Notes: generated from the sequence alone by a model not told the origin. Positions 1 to 10,794 are shown, counted from the stretch's first letter. The stretch: DNA of 64,000 nucleotides from Janibacter melonis (GCF_020567375.1 NZ_JAJBZM010000001.1:1099935-1163934), one strand, 5' to 3'. Made by a program: numbers and translations.

Positions 1-56
1 GCGAGCGAGTCCCAGGGGAAGTCCGGCAGGCCGGAGAGCCCGGACGCCGTCGTCAC
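1..56 (-). CDS. dapC: Succinyldiaminopimelate transaminase DapC, N-terminal fragment
   Basis: Only the first 18 codons lie in the window. A GTG at 56 overlaps the ferredoxin stop codon by 4 bp and reads VTTASGLSGLPDFPWDSL. The 'LPDFPWDSLA' stretch is how actinobacterial DapC proteins begin, and a ferredoxin gene directly upstream of dapC is a conserved actinobacterial arrangement. DapC is a PLP-dependent aminotransferase of lysine and diaminopimelate synthesis. The call rests on a short peptide plus gene order, so it is an inference; the rest of the gene is outside the window. Confidence 0.6.
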   Translation of the reverse strand, partial: MTTASGLSGLPDFPWDSL

Positions 57-379
57 TCGTCGTGCTCCTGCGGGGGCAGCGCGGCGATGAGGGGGTGGTC
101 CTTCTTGATCATGCCCATCTTGGCGGCGCCGCCGGGGCTGCCGAGGTCGTCGAAGAACTCGACGTTGGCCTTGTAGTAGTCGGCCCACTCCTCGGGGGTG
201 TCGTCCTCGTAGTAGATCGCCTCGACCGGGCACACCGGCTCGCACGCACCGCAGTCGACGCACTCGTCGGGGTGGATGTAGAGACTGCGCTCACCCTCGT
301 AGATGCAGTCGACCGGGCACTCCTCGATGCAGGCCTTGTCCTTGAGGTCCACACAGGGCTGGGCGATCACGTACGTCAT
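53..379 (-). CDS. fdxA: 7Fe ferredoxin (FdxA/FdxC type)
   Basis: A 108-residue soluble electron carrier. It has the cysteine spacing of ferredoxins holding one [3Fe-4S] and one [4Fe-4S] cluster: C9, then CIEECPVDC (17-25), then CVDCGACEPVCPVEAIYY around residues 40-56. The acidic C-terminal tail with EEWADYY is typical of the actinobacterial FdxA family, which supplies electrons to cytochromes P450 and other oxidoreductases. The ATG at 379 gives the usual MTYVIAQPC start. Its stop overlaps the GTG of dapC, so the two are probably co-transcribed. The plus-strand frame running across it is a shadow. Confident at family level; the redox partner is unknown. Confidence 0.95.
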   Translation of the reverse strand: MTYVIAQPCVDLKDKACIEECPVDCIYEGERSLYIHPDECVDCGACEPVCPVEAIYYEDDTPEEWADYYKANVEFFDDLGSPGGAAKMGMIKKDHPLIAALPPQEHDE

Positions 380-439
380 GGCGGCAATACTATGCCGCTC
401 GTGACGGCGTCGGCGGTGAGGTACCCCTTAGGTTCGCGG

Positions 440-1405
440 ATGGCGATCCGGACCCGGATCCCGGCGGGCGCGCCCGACCTGCCGGGCTCCCCCACCCTCA
501 CCGACACGGTCGGCGAGGTGCTCGCCGTCGACGACGAGAGCGTCGTCCTGGCCACCCGCCGCGGCGAGGTGGCGCTGCCCCTCGGGTCCGTCGTCGCCGC
601 CCGCGTCATCCCGCCGCGACCGACCCGTCGGGGCGCCCCGGAGCGGGCGATCGGCATCGAGGACCTCCACCGCGTCATGACGAAGGGGAACCCCGGCCTC
701 GAGGTCGCGTGGCTCGGCACCCCCGGGCGGGGCTGGATGCTGCGCGCCGGGCTCGGCTTTACCGGTCGCGCCAACTCCGCGCTCCCCCTCGGCGACCCGG
801 GCACAACCGATGAGGAGGCCGTCGAGCACGTCGTCGCCTGGTACCGCGAGCGCGACCTCGTGCCGCGCCTGCAGGTGCCGCTGCCGCTCCACGTCGAGCT
901 GGCGGACGACCCCTTCGCCGCGCGGCTCCTCGCCCAGGGGTGGACCCCGATCACCCCCGCCCTCGTGCTCACCGGGCGGGCCGTCCCGGCCAGCCCGGCG
1001 CCGCCGGGGTGGCGGCTCGAGCAGCGCGACAGCATCGACGACGCGTGGCTCTCGGCGAGCGGGGCGGGCATCACCGACCACCGCGAGGCCGCACGAGCCG
1101 TGCTCGGCGCGCCCCGGGAGCAGGTCTTCCTCCACGCCCGCGACGCCGACGGCGAGCTGCTGGGGGTCGGGCGGGCGAGCATCGACGACGGGTGGACCGG
1201 CGTGTACTCGGTGCACGTCGCCGAGCGGGCCCGACGTCTGGGCGTCGGGCGATGGCTGACGACGGCGGCGACCGCCGCCGGGGCGCAGCGCGGCGCCGGT
1301 CTGGTCTACCTCCAGGTCGAGACCGACAACCTGCCCGCGGTCCGTCTCTACGAGGACCTCGGGCTGCGCCGGCACCACCACTACGCGTACCTGCGCCTGC
1401 TCTAG
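440..1405 (+). CDS. GNAT family N-acetyltransferase with N-terminal SH3-like domain (Rv0428c-like)
   Basis: A 321-residue protein beginning MAIRTRIPAGAPDLP. Residues about 20-65 form a small beta-rich domain (LTDTVGEVLAVDDESVVL) like that preceding the GNAT domain in mycobacterial Rv0428c-type proteins. The C-terminal 150 residues are a GNAT fold, with the acetyl-CoA loop near ERARRLGVGRWLTTAA and the closing YEDLGLRRHHHYAYL. The frame stays open upstream to 62 but would then cover the ferredoxin on the other strand. ATG 440 fits the family start; ATG 392 is the alternative. It converges on the phosphopantetheinyl transferase gene with 1 bp between stops. The substrate is unknown. Confidence 0.8.
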   Translation: MAIRTRIPAGAPDLPGSPTLTDTVGEVLAVDDESVVLATRRGEVALPLGSVVAARVIPPRPTRRGAPERAIGIEDLHRVMTKGNPGLEVAWLGTPGRGWMLRAGLGFTGRANSALPLGDPGTTDEEAVEHVVAWYRERDLVPRLQVPLPLHVELADDPFAARLLAQGWTPITPALVLTGRAVPASPAPPGWRLEQRDSIDDAWLSASGAGITDHREAARAVLGAPREQVFLHARDADGELLGVGRASIDDGWTGVYSVHVAERARRLGVGRWLTTAATAAGAQRGAGLVYLQVETDNLPAVRLYEDLGLRRHHHYAYLRLL

Positions 1406-1406
1406 C

Positions 1407-2015
1407 TCAGGTCAGGCACACCCACGCGACGGCGCCCGCAGGGGCGTCGAGCCGCTCGAGGCGGCCTTCCGGCGCGCTCCCGTCGAGCAGGACGGCCCGG
1501 TCCTCGGCCACCCGCACCGACGACATCGGCAGGGCCAGACCGGTCCCGAGGGCCTTGAGGTAGGCCTCCTTGGCCGCCCACAGCCGGGCGAAGCCCTCGG
1601 CGTCGGCAGGCTCGGCCTCGCCGGGCGAGACCACCCGGGCGACGAGCGCCGCCGACGGCGGGCGCGACCGGACGAGCTCGACGTCGACGCCGACCGACCG
1701 CGCGGACGCGGCGACGAGGACGTGCGGGCCCGAGTGCGACGCGCTGACGTGCCACCCCTGCGCGGCTCCCGTGGGCACGGGCCGGCCGTGCGGCAGGTCG
1801 CAGTCGGGGCAGTCACGCCGCAGGCCGACGTCGGCCGGGTCGCAGCCCGCGAGCTCGCCGACCACCCGCCGCATGAGCGCGGCGGCCCCGACGAAGCGCG
1901 CCTGCTCCTCGGGCCCGGACTTCGCCGCGAGCCGCTCGCGCTCCCCGTCGTCGAGCACCGAGCGCCAGCCCGGGTCGACGTCGGCGACCGCGAGCCACCG
2001 CACGAGGGAGGTCAC
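1407..2015 (-). CDS. 4'-phosphopantetheinyl transferase superfamily protein (Sfp type)
   Basis: A 202-residue protein predicted to move 4'-phosphopantetheine from CoA to a serine on acyl- or peptidyl-carrier proteins. It shows the family motifs WHVSASHSG (about 88-96), VGVDVE (about 108-113, magnesium-binding acidic residues) and LWAAKEAYLKALGTGL (about 144-159, the WxxKEA signature). A Cys pair in RRDCPDCDLPHGRP is also typical of small actinobacterial Sfp-like enzymes. Its ATG overlaps the stop of the upstream VanW gene by 4 bp, so translation is probably coupled. No carrier-protein gene is in view, so the target is unknown. Confidence 0.85.
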   Translation of the reverse strand: MTSLVRWLAVADVDPGWRSVLDDGERERLAAKSGPEEQARFVGAAALMRRVVGELAGCDPADVGLRRDCPDCDLPHGRPVPTGAAQGWHVSASHSGPHVLVAASARSVGVDVELVRSRPPSAALVARVVSPGEAEPADAEGFARLWAAKEAYLKALGTGLALPMSSVRVAEDRAVLLDGSAPEGRLERLDAPAGAVAWVCLT

Positions 2016-3775
2016 GGGTTGGTGCAGGTGACGTCGTCCTCAGGGATGTAGTGCGTGTCGAAGGTGCTCGTCGTCGCGGCACCGCCGGCGACGGGCTTGA
2101 GCACGCGCGTCACCGTGACGTCGAAGCCCGGGGTCGGCGCCTGGGGCACGCACCCCTTCGAGTCGTCGGTGATCGTCTTGGGCTGCACGACGTTGCGCCG
2201 CGGGCCCTTCTTCGCCTCGACGTCCCACGTCTTGACGCCGTAGAAGCTCACCGTCACCTGCGAGTTCGTGGCGTTCGCGCGGATGAGGATGCCGCCCTTG
2301 GTGTTGTTCGTGAAGCGGTTGTCGACGTCCGGGTAGCTGATCGTCGCCTCGCGGCCCTCGGGGTAGCGCGAGATGTAGAAGGAGTGGGGGTGGAACTCCT
2401 CGATCCGCGCCCCGGAGAAGAAGACGGCGTTGAAGAGCGTCGTCGACAGCTGGCTGATGCCGCCGCCGTAGTCCTCGGCGAGGCGGCCGTTCATGATGAC
2501 GCCCGCCGACTTGTACCCCTTCGCCGCGGTGCGCGGCCCGAGGTGGTCGTTGAGGCTGAAGGTCTGCCCCGGGCCGACGTAGGCGCCGTTGAGCCGGCTC
2601 GCGGCGAGCTTGATGTTCTCGACGCGGGGCCCGTAGGTCGACATGTACGTCGTGAAGGTGGAGATCTCCTCCTTCGGGATGGTCTTGCGCGCGATCGCGG
2701 TCGTCACCTCGGGCTTCGTCGCCTCGGAGGGCACGGCGGCGGTGCGCTGGTCGCCCGACTTCGCCATCGCGGCGACGACGGGCGCGGCTACCCCGTCCTT
2801 CTTCAGGCTCAGGCCGGACTGGCTCGGCGTGACCGAGAAGTCCTGGGAGCCGCTGAGGACGACCTCGGCGTCCTTGGCCGGGCGAAGGGTGCCCGAGCTC
2901 GTGCCCGCAGCGACGACCGCCGCGGAGACCTTGGCCTCGTCGACGTCGTAGGACAGCTCGCCCTTGTCGGCCGACACCGTGACCGCCTTCATGAGCTCCT
3001 TCGCGGGGACGCTGAAGCTCACGCTCCGCGCCGCCCCCTTCGCCGCCGGGTCGGTCGTCGTGATCTTCACCGGGCCGTCGGCGAGGGGGTCGAGCTCCTC
3101 GGTGGTGAAGCGCTCGATCTCGTCCTGGGCCAGCGTCGGCTCGAGGGTCGAGGTCTTCGCGGAGTACGTCCGGGTCTGCGGCCAGCCGGAGGAGATCTGC
3201 TCGACGAGCGCGTCGCGGTCGACCGCGCGCCCGGTGGCGGACTTCTTCGTCACGACCTCGCCGTCGGTCACCGCGACCGACCCCTCGACGGGCTTCTTCT
3301 CGAAGGTCTTCGCGGCCGTGCCGACAGCCCTGGTCAGCGCGTCGTCGTCGACCTCGGCCTCGAGGTCGCGCGAGGTGCCCCCGCGCACGTGGGCGACGAC
3401 GTCGGCGGGGTTGAGGCTGAAGCCGGTGAGCCCGGCCAGCGACGCGTCGTAGTCGACGGTCAGGCCGGCCTTCGCGGGGTCGATGCGGGTCTTCGTGCCG
3501 GCGCCCTCGACCTGCAGGGGCTGGGTCACGGCGTCCTTCGTGCCCCGCTCGAGGGCGGCACGCGCCTCCGACTCGTCCATGCCGCCGATGCTCACGCCGC
3601 CGACGGTCGTGCTCGCGGGCACCCGGTCGCCGAAGTACACCGCGGTGCCGACGTAGAGCGCCCCGAGGACGAGGAGCACGAAGAGCCCGGCGAGGACCCC
3701 ACGGCCGCGGCGGCGCGGCCCCTGGCCGTCCAGCTCCTCGTCCGTCAGGCGGCCGTCGTCGCGGCGGTCACTCAT
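2012..3775 (-). CDS. VanW-domain membrane-anchored protein with putative peptidoglycan-binding repeats
   Basis: A 587-residue protein. A cytoplasmic basic N-terminus is followed by one membrane helix (about 26-48, GVLAGLFVLLVLGALYVG), so most of the protein lies outside the membrane. Residues about 55-345 hold repeats of the YoaR/PG_binding_4 type. Residues about 380-515 are the VanW domain, with FTTYMSTYGPRVENIKLAA, GPGQTFSLNDHLGPRT and DYGGGISQLSTTLFNA. VanW proteins are linked to cell-wall processes, but their biochemical role is unsettled. It overlaps the next gene downstream by 4 bp and starts 4 bp after the flavin reductase stop, so it sits inside a tight minus-strand operon. Confidence 0.85.
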   Translation of the reverse strand: MSDRRDDGRLTDEELDGQGPRRRGRGVLAGLFVLLVLGALYVGTAVYFGDRVPASTTVGGVSIGGMDESEARAALERGTKDAVTQPLQVEGAGTKTRIDPAKAGLTVDYDASLAGLTGFSLNPADVVAHVRGGTSRDLEAEVDDDALTRAVGTAAKTFEKKPVEGSVAVTDGEVVTKKSATGRAVDRDALVEQISSGWPQTRTYSAKTSTLEPTLAQDEIERFTTEELDPLADGPVKITTTDPAAKGAARSVSFSVPAKELMKAVTVSADKGELSYDVDEAKVSAAVVAAGTSSGTLRPAKDAEVVLSGSQDFSVTPSQSGLSLKKDGVAAPVVAAMAKSGDQRTAAVPSEATKPEVTTAIARKTIPKEEISTFTTYMSTYGPRVENIKLAASRLNGAYVGPGQTFSLNDHLGPRTAAKGYKSAGVIMNGRLAEDYGGGISQLSTTLFNAVFFSGARIEEFHPHSFYISRYPEGREATISYPDVDNRFTNNTKGGILIRANATNSQVTVSFYGVKTWDVEAKKGPRRNVVQPKTITDDSKGCVPQAPTPGFDVTVTRVLKPVAGGAATTSTFDTHYIPEDDVTCTNP

Positions 3776-3779
3776 GCGT

Positions 3780-4265
3780 TCACCTCGTGCTCGTGTACGT
3801 GCTGCGGTAGTAGACCAGCGGGCTGCCGCTGTCGGCGTGGTCGGCCCTGATGACCTCGGCGACGACGATGACGTGGTCGCCCGCCACGTGCTCCTCGACA
3901 GTCTCGCACTCCATGGTGGCCAGGGCTCCGTCGAGCAGGACGACCCCGGACTCGCCGCGGTGGTGCGGGACCCGGGTGAGCTGGCCCTGCAGGGGGCGCC
4001 CCGGGGTGCTCAGCCAGCTCGCGATGCGACGGTGCTCCTCGGCGAGGACGCTCACGCCCCACCGGCGCGCCGTGCTCACGGCGTCCTGAAACCCGCTGTC
4101 GAGACGCACGCAGAGCAGGACGAGCGGCGGCTCGAGGGAGACGGACGTGAAGGCGTTGGCGGTCATCGCGTGGTCGTGGCCGTCGACGGTCGTCGTCACG
4201 ACGCACACACCCGTCGCGAGCCGGCTCATCGCCTGGCGCAGGGCGGCGCTGGGCTCGAGGCTCAT
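3780..4265 (-). CDS. Flavin reductase family protein (FMN-binding split barrel)
   Basis: A 161-residue protein starting MSLEPSAALRQAMSRLATGV. The body matches the small flavin reductase domain: SRLATGVCVVTT, then MTANAFTSVSLEPPLVLLCV (FMN-binding strand and loop), and the C-terminal half with GDHVIVVAEV and YYRSTY. Such proteins reduce free FMN or FAD with NAD(P)H, usually to feed a monooxygenase. I chose ATG 4265 because it overlaps the mshB stop by 4 bp; longer upstream readings are low-complexity shadow of mshB. No partner monooxygenase is visible nearby. Confidence 0.85.
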   Translation of the reverse strand: MSLEPSAALRQAMSRLATGVCVVTTTVDGHDHAMTANAFTSVSLEPPLVLLCVRLDSGFQDAVSTARRWGVSVLAEEHRRIASWLSTPGRPLQGQLTRVPHHRGESGVVLLDGALATMECETVEEHVAGDHVIVVAEVIRADHADSGSPLVYYRSTYTSTR

Positions 4266-5131
4266 CGGCGCACCGCCTCGGCGAGGGGTCGGCGAGCGGG
4301 GGACGAAGGGGGGACGAGCGCCCCGGTCTCGACGTCGAGCTCGGCGTAGCCCTCGCGTCCGGAGAGCCGGGCCGCGATGTCGTTGGACAGCGCGTACTGA
4401 TCGCCTTCGACGCTCACCTGGGTGCGGTGCTCGCGCAGCGCGGCGACCTGGCCGGCGACGGCCTGCGGGTCGACGACCTCGAAGGCGACGAGCTCGTCGG
4501 GCACGACCTGGGGCGGGTGCTCGCCCGTCGGCAGGGTCCACGAGGCGCGCGCCGGGCCGTGCTGCGCGAGGTGGGCCCGGTCCTCGTCGGCCCAGGAGCG
4601 CGGGGTGAGCACGGCGAGGACGACCGGGCGGGCGGCCGTGGGCAGGGCGGCGACCGCGGCGCAGACGACGCGGTGCGTCTGGACGTGGTCGGGGTGGCGG
4701 TAGCCGCCCTGCGGGTCGTAGGTGATGACGAGGTCGGGGTCGACCTCCTCGATGACGGCGCGCACGAGGGCCGCCGCCTCGGCGACGTCGGCCCGGGCGA
4801 ATGCGCGGGGGTCGTCCTGCGAGGGGGTGCCGACCATGCCCGAGTCCCGGTAGCGCGAGAGCGTGCCCGCTCCCTCGCCGAGGACGCGGTGCTGCGCGCC
4901 GATCGCGCTCATCGCGCGGCGCAGCTCCTCACGGCGGTAGGGCCCGAGGGTGTCGTCGTGGTCGGCGTCGAGGTGGGCGAGCTCGGGCGGGATGACCTCG
5001 CCCTGCTCGCCGAGGGTGCACGTGAGCACGTGCACCTCGTCACCGGCGGCGACGTGGTGGGCGAGGCAGACCCCCGTGGCGATGCTCTCGTCGTCGGGGT
5101 GGGCGTGGACGAGGAGCAGGCGCAGGCTCAC
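4262..5131 (-). CDS. mshB: MshB, N-acetyl-glucosaminyl-inositol deacetylase (mycothiol synthesis)
   Basis: A 289-residue zinc deacetylase of the PIG-L/LmbE family. The AHPDDE motif sits at residues 10-15 and HPDH at 146-149, which together supply the metal ligands; Tyr and Asp in ITYDPQGGY precede the second site. MshB removes acetate from GlcNAc-inositol, the second step of mycothiol synthesis, a thiol pathway specific to actinobacteria. The GTG at 5131 overlaps the lipoprotein stop by 4 bp, fixing the start, and the length is near the 303 residues of the M. tuberculosis enzyme. MCA-type paralogues exist, so the exact assignment is from motif, length and gene order. Confidence 0.88.
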   Translation of the reverse strand: MSLRLLLVHAHPDDESIATGVCLAHHVAAGDEVHVLTCTLGEQGEVIPPELAHLDADHDDTLGPYRREELRRAMSAIGAQHRVLGEGAGTLSRYRDSGMVGTPSQDDPRAFARADVAEAAALVRAVIEEVDPDLVITYDPQGGYRHPDHVQTHRVVCAAVAALPTAARPVVLAVLTPRSWADEDRAHLAQHGPARASWTLPTGEHPPQVVPDELVAFEVVDPQAVAGQVAALREHRTQVSVEGDQYALSNDIAARLSGREGYAELDVETGALVPPSSPARRPLAEAVRR

Positions 5132-6873
5132 CGAGCCACGCCGATCGTGCCCATCTCCGGGGTGCCCCCGAAGACGGCGTTGCTGCTCAGCCCGGTGACC
5201 TCCTGGCCGGCGACGAAGGTCGACCGGTGCTGCACGAGCGGGACGTAGCTGCCCTGCTCGAGCAGGGTGGTGTCGACCTTCGTCCACGCCGCGGCTCGCC
5301 GGTCGGCGTCGGCGACGGCCATCGCCTTGTCCATCGCCGCGTTGACCGCGTCGTCGCGCACGTAGCCGTAGTCGCGTCCGGAGGAGGCGCTCGTGATGTT
5401 GATCCGGTCGTCGAAGAGCGGCGGGAGCACCGTCGCCGCCGAGGGGTAGTCCGCGCCCCAGCTCGACCAGAAGACGTCGTACTTCTTCGCCGAGGCCGGC
5501 TGCGCGATCGTCGTGTAGTAGTCCTCGCCGAGGCCCTCGAGCTCGACGACGAAGCCCGCCTTCTCCCAGCCGGACTTCAGCGCGGCCATCGCCGCGTCGC
5601 TCTGCTCGCCCGAGCGGTAGGCGACCCGGATGCGCGGGCTCTCCTGCTTCGCCCGGGTGAGCAGGGCGCGGGCGGCCTCGGGGTCGCCAGTGGGGCCGCG
5701 GTCGAGGACCGGCTCGTGGGCGGAGGGCAGGGCGGTGCTGAGCAGCGACCACACGGGGGTGGCGACCGCCTGGCCGCCGAGGGCCCGTGCGTAGCCCTCG
5801 CGGTCGGTCGCGAGAGCGAGGGCGGTGCGCACCCGGGCGCTGCGCATGACCTCGCTCGTGTGGTTCGGCGCGAGGTAGTCGACGATCTGGCCGTCGCCGG
5901 TGACGCTCTGCACCTGGTCGGCGGCGTCGGCCACGGGCTGCTGCAGCCCGTCGGGCAGCGGGTCGAGGAGCACCGAGCGCGAGCCGTCGTCGCCGTCGGT
6001 GATCGTCTCGACCGCCTCGACCGGCTCGACTCCCTCGCGGTGGACGATGCGCTCGAGGGTGGGCTCGCGCACCGGGTCGCTCTGCTCGTCCCACTCCTCG
6101 TTGCGCACCCACGTGCCGCCCTCACCGGGCTGCCACGCGTCCTCGAGCTTGTACGGGCCGTTGGAGTAGGCGAGGTAGGCGGAGTCGTCGCCCTTGTCGG
6201 TGCTGCGCTTGACGGGTGCGAACTCGGGGGTGGAGACGACCTCGCCGAAGTCGGCGACGGGCTCGCTGAGCCGGTAGGTGATCGTGTCGCCGGAGCACGT
6301 GACGGCGGCCTGGATGAGGTTCGTCGCCCCGGCGCTGCGACCCGCGCTGCCGAAGGGGCCGGGGTAGCGCGAGCTGCCGTCCGGCTTCTTCGGGATGTCG
6401 AGGTAGGTCAGCGCGTACCCGGCGGAGGCGGTGTCCTTGCTGAAGGAGCGGGAGACCCCGTAGCGGAGGTCGCCGCAGGTGATCCGCGAGCCGTCCTGCC
6501 AGCTGACGCCCTTGCGCAGGGTGAAGGACCACCGCGTCTGGTCCTTGCTCGCCCGGCCGGTGCTCGTCGCGAGGTCGCCGACGAGCTCCTTCTGCCCGGC
6601 GAGGTCGGTCGCGGGCGCGTAGGTCGTCAGCGTGCGCAGGTAGGTGCGGCCGGCGAAGGCCGACTGCTGGCGCGAGGTGATCCGCTGGGGGTCCCAGGAG
6701 AGGACCGGGCCCTGGGAGAGCACCGTGAGCTGCTGCTCCGGGCCCGCGAGGGGTGTCGTGCTCGCGCCCGACGCGCCCCCTCCCCCGCCGCCGTCTGCCG
6801 AGGTGCACGCGGAGACGAGCAGCAGGCCGCTCGTCGTGACGAGCGCCGCGGCGCGGCGGGGGGTGGGGGTCAT
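5128..6873 (-). CDS. Family 5 substrate-binding lipoprotein, LpqW-like
   Basis: A 581-residue exported lipoprotein. The N-terminus is a signal peptide with lipobox LVSAC and a predicted lipidated Cys at residue 23, followed by a Gly-rich linker. The rest is an SBP_bac_5 fold (LRKGVSWQDGSRITCGDLRYG, YLAPNHTSEVMRSARVRTALAL). No permease or ATPase accompanies it. It sits between typA and mshB, the position of lpqW (Rv1166) in M. tuberculosis, where the homologue acts in phosphatidylinositol mannoside/lipoarabinomannan control rather than import. An LpqW-like role is therefore a reasonable inference; an orphan peptide-binding protein is the alternative. Confidence 0.75.
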   Translation of the reverse strand: MTPTPRRAAALVTTSGLLLVSACTSADGGGGGGASGASTTPLAGPEQQLTVLSQGPVLSWDPQRITSRQQSAFAGRTYLRTLTTYAPATDLAGQKELVGDLATSTGRASKDQTRWSFTLRKGVSWQDGSRITCGDLRYGVSRSFSKDTASAGYALTYLDIPKKPDGSSRYPGPFGSAGRSAGATNLIQAAVTCSGDTITYRLSEPVADFGEVVSTPEFAPVKRSTDKGDDSAYLAYSNGPYKLEDAWQPGEGGTWVRNEEWDEQSDPVREPTLERIVHREGVEPVEAVETITDGDDGSRSVLLDPLPDGLQQPVADAADQVQSVTGDGQIVDYLAPNHTSEVMRSARVRTALALATDREGYARALGGQAVATPVWSLLSTALPSAHEPVLDRGPTGDPEAARALLTRAKQESPRIRVAYRSGEQSDAAMAALKSGWEKAGFVVELEGLGEDYYTTIAQPASAKKYDVFWSSWGADYPSAATVLPPLFDDRINITSASSGRDYGYVRDDAVNAAMDKAMAVADADRRAAAWTKVDTTLLEQGSYVPLVQHRSTFVAGQEVTGLSSNAVFGGTPEMGTIGVAR

Positions 6874-6904
6874 CGGTGAGGTCCTCCTGGGGACGTCCTG
6901 GGGC

Positions 6905-8800
<1,896 letters not shown>

Positions 8801-9081
8801 GAGCGCGATTGTCTCAGCAGGAGCGCCGATGCCGGAAATCCGCGGTCGCGCCCGCGGCCCGCTCCCGACCCTCCGGGCGAAGGGGGACCCCCTTCGCCCG
8901 CTCGGTCTCAGACCGGTAAAGGCGTCGCCGACGGCCTACCCAGCGGGTGCTCACTCGATTAGGTTCACCAACCAGCCGCGTCCATGGCGCCTCGGCCCCC
9001 TCCGGGTGACCGCGTCACAGGGTGGCTGCCGAGGGTCACCGACTCCTCGGTCGACCGAACGCCACACCAGCGAGGTAGACG
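8801..9081. promoter_or_regulatory. Divergent intergenic region between typA and the dipeptide-binding gene
   Basis: This 281-bp gap lies between two divergent genes and must hold both promoters. It contains a near-perfect inverted repeat at 8875-8899 (12-bp arms of the GGGCGAAGGGGG type around one A) and a 13-bp palindrome CGGTCTCAGACCG at 8903-8915 that could be an operator. A GAGGTAG Shine-Dalgarno lies just before the ATG at 9082. I could not assign -35 or -10 boxes with any confidence. Confidence 0.5.
8875..8899. repeat. Perfect inverted repeat built on the CGAAGGGG octamer
   Basis: Two 12-bp arms, GGGCGAAGGGGG (8875-8886) and CCCCCTTCGCCC (8888-8899), meet around a single A. As RNA it would form a short tight hairpin on either strand. 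It lies upstream of two divergent genes, so it is not an ordinary gene-end terminator. It is one of several inverted pairs of the octamer found in the chromosomal part of the window. Confidence 0.6.
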
Positions 9082-10758
9082 ATGTCCATGCGGAAGTCCA
9101 CTCCCGTGGTCCTCCTGGCCACGGCCGCTCTGACCATGAGCGCCTGTGCCCAGAGCGACCGCGAAGACAGCGGCAGCGGTGACAGCGGCGGCGACTCCGC
9201 CGCCACCGACGCCACCTTCACCTTCGGCGCCGCGGGCGCGCCGGAGGTCTTCGACCCCTTCTACGCCAGCGACGGCGAGACCTTCCGCGTCACCCGCCAG
9301 ATGTTCGAGGGCCTCGTCGAGGTCAAGCCCGGCAGCGCCGAGATCGGCCCGGGCCTGGCGGAGAAGTGGGAGCCCAGCGAGGACGGCAAGACCTGGACCT
9401 TCACCCTGCGCGAGGGCGTGAAGTTCACCGACGGCGAGGAGTTCAACGCCGAGGCCGTCTGCGCGAACTTCGAGCGCATGGCCGACCAGAACGAGACCGC
9501 GCAGGCCGGCCCGGCCGAGTACTGGGCCTACTCCATGGAGGGCTTCGGCGACGACTCGCTCTACCGCTCCTGCAAGGCCACCGACGCCAAGACCGTCGAG
9601 CTGAAGATCTCTCGCGCCACCTCGAAGTTCCCGGCGATGCTCTCGCTGTCGGCCTTCGCGATGCAGTCGCCCAAGGCGCTCGAGTCCGGCGACGCGAACA
9701 ACGTCAAGAAGCAGGGCGAGGGCTTCGCCTACCCGAAGAACGCGCAGGAGCCCGTCGGCACCGGCCCGTACACGCTGGAGAAGTACGACACCGCGAACAG
9801 CACGGTGACGCTCAAGCGCAACGACGAGTACTGGGGCGAGAAGGCCAAGAACGCCGAGATCGTCTTCAAGATCATCCCCGACGAGTCGACCCGTCGTCAG
9901 GAGCTCGAGGCCGGCTCGATCAACGGCTACGACCTGCCGAACCCCGTGGACTGGAAGGGCCTGGAGGACTCCGGCAACACCGTCGAGGTCCGCCCCGCCT
10001 TCAACATCCTCTACGTCGGCCTCAACCCCGATAAGAACACCAAGCTCAAGGACCTCAAGGTCCGCCAGGCGCTGTCCATGGCCGTCGACCGCGAGAACCT
10101 CGTGACCTCCCAGCTGCCCGAGGGCGCTGTCGCCGCGTCGCAGTTCATGCCCGACACCGTCAAGGGCTACAACTCCGAGCTGCAGCCCATGAAGAAGGAC
10201 GTCGAGGGCGCCAAGAAGCTGCTCAAGGAGGCAGGCGCCGAGGGCATGGAGCTGACCTTCGCCTACCCGAGCGAGGTCACCCGGCCGTACATGCCGAACC
10301 CGCAGAAGATCCACGAGGCCATCCGCCGCGACTTCGAGGCGGTCGGCATCAAGGTCAAGGTCGTCACCAAGCCGTGGAACGGCGGGTACCTCGACGGCGT
10401 CGACAACGGCCAGTTCGACGCGTGGCTGCTCGGCTGGACCGGTGACTACGACTCGGCCGACAACTTCATCGGCACCTTCTTCGGCAACCTCAAGAGCAAC
10501 GACTTCCACACCTCGGCGACCGACTTCGGCTCCGACCTGAGCAAGGAGCTCAAGGAGGCCGACCAGACGGTCGACGAGGCCGAGCGCACGACGATGTACG
10601 AGGAGCTGAACAAGAAGATCGCCGAGGAGTACATCCCCGGGCTGCCGATCTCGCACAGCCCGCCCGCGCTCGTCGTCGGCGAGGGCGTCGAGGGTCTCAC
10701 CGCGAGCCCGCTGACGGCCGAGCAGTTCGACACGGTCACCGTCGAGGGCGGCAAGTAA
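9082..10758 (+). CDS. Peptide ABC transporter substrate-binding lipoprotein (operon 1)
   Basis: A 558-residue lipoprotein with signal peptide MSMRKSTPVVLLATAALTMS and lipobox TMSAC (Cys about 21), then an acidic Ser/Gly linker. The mature part is a family 5 binding protein: FDPFYASDGETFRVTRQMFEGL near the N-terminus, FTLREGVKFTDGEEFNAEAV, and PLKDLKVRQALSMAVDR-like FKIIPDESTRR in the core. It should bind oligopeptides or dipeptides outside the membrane and deliver them to the permease encoded downstream. Its gene opens a five-gene operon and is separated from the permease by a stable hairpin. The ligand cannot be read from sequence. Confidence 0.92.
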   Translation: MSMRKSTPVVLLATAALTMSACAQSDREDSGSGDSGGDSAATDATFTFGAAGAPEVFDPFYASDGETFRVTRQMFEGLVEVKPGSAEIGPGLAEKWEPSEDGKTWTFTLREGVKFTDGEEFNAEAVCANFERMADQNETAQAGPAEYWAYSMEGFGDDSLYRSCKATDAKTVELKISRATSKFPAMLSLSAFAMQSPKALESGDANNVKKQGEGFAYPKNAQEPVGTGPYTLEKYDTANSTVTLKRNDEYWGEKAKNAEIVFKIIPDESTRRQELEAGSINGYDLPNPVDWKGLEDSGNTVEVRPAFNILYVGLNPDKNTKLKDLKVRQALSMAVDRENLVTSQLPEGAVAASQFMPDTVKGYNSELQPMKKDVEGAKKLLKEAGAEGMELTFAYPSEVTRPYMPNPQKIHEAIRRDFEAVGIKVKVVTKPWNGGYLDGVDNGQFDAWLLGWTGDYDSADNFIGTFFGNLKSNDFHTSATDFGSDLSKELKEADQTVDEAERTTMYEELNKKIAEEYIPGLPISHSPPALVVGEGVEGLTASPLTAEQFDTVTVEGGK

Positions 10759-10794
10759 GCCCTACGTCGGCCGATCTGTCCCGACACCCAGGCT

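Noticed and set aside
62-391. N-terminal extension of the GNAT frame across the ferredoxin gene
   Set aside because: It is the reverse shadow of fdxA; the GNAT family start fits ATG 440.
2051-3850. 599-residue plus-strand frame opposite the VanW gene
   Set aside because: Composition is the Arg/Ala/Val-rich pattern of an antisense shadow in high-GC DNA, with no domain; the minus-strand VanW protein is convincing.
5227-6879. 550-residue plus-strand frame opposite the LpqW-like gene
   Set aside because: Antisense shadow with no recognisable motif; the minus strand encodes a lipoprotein with signal peptide.
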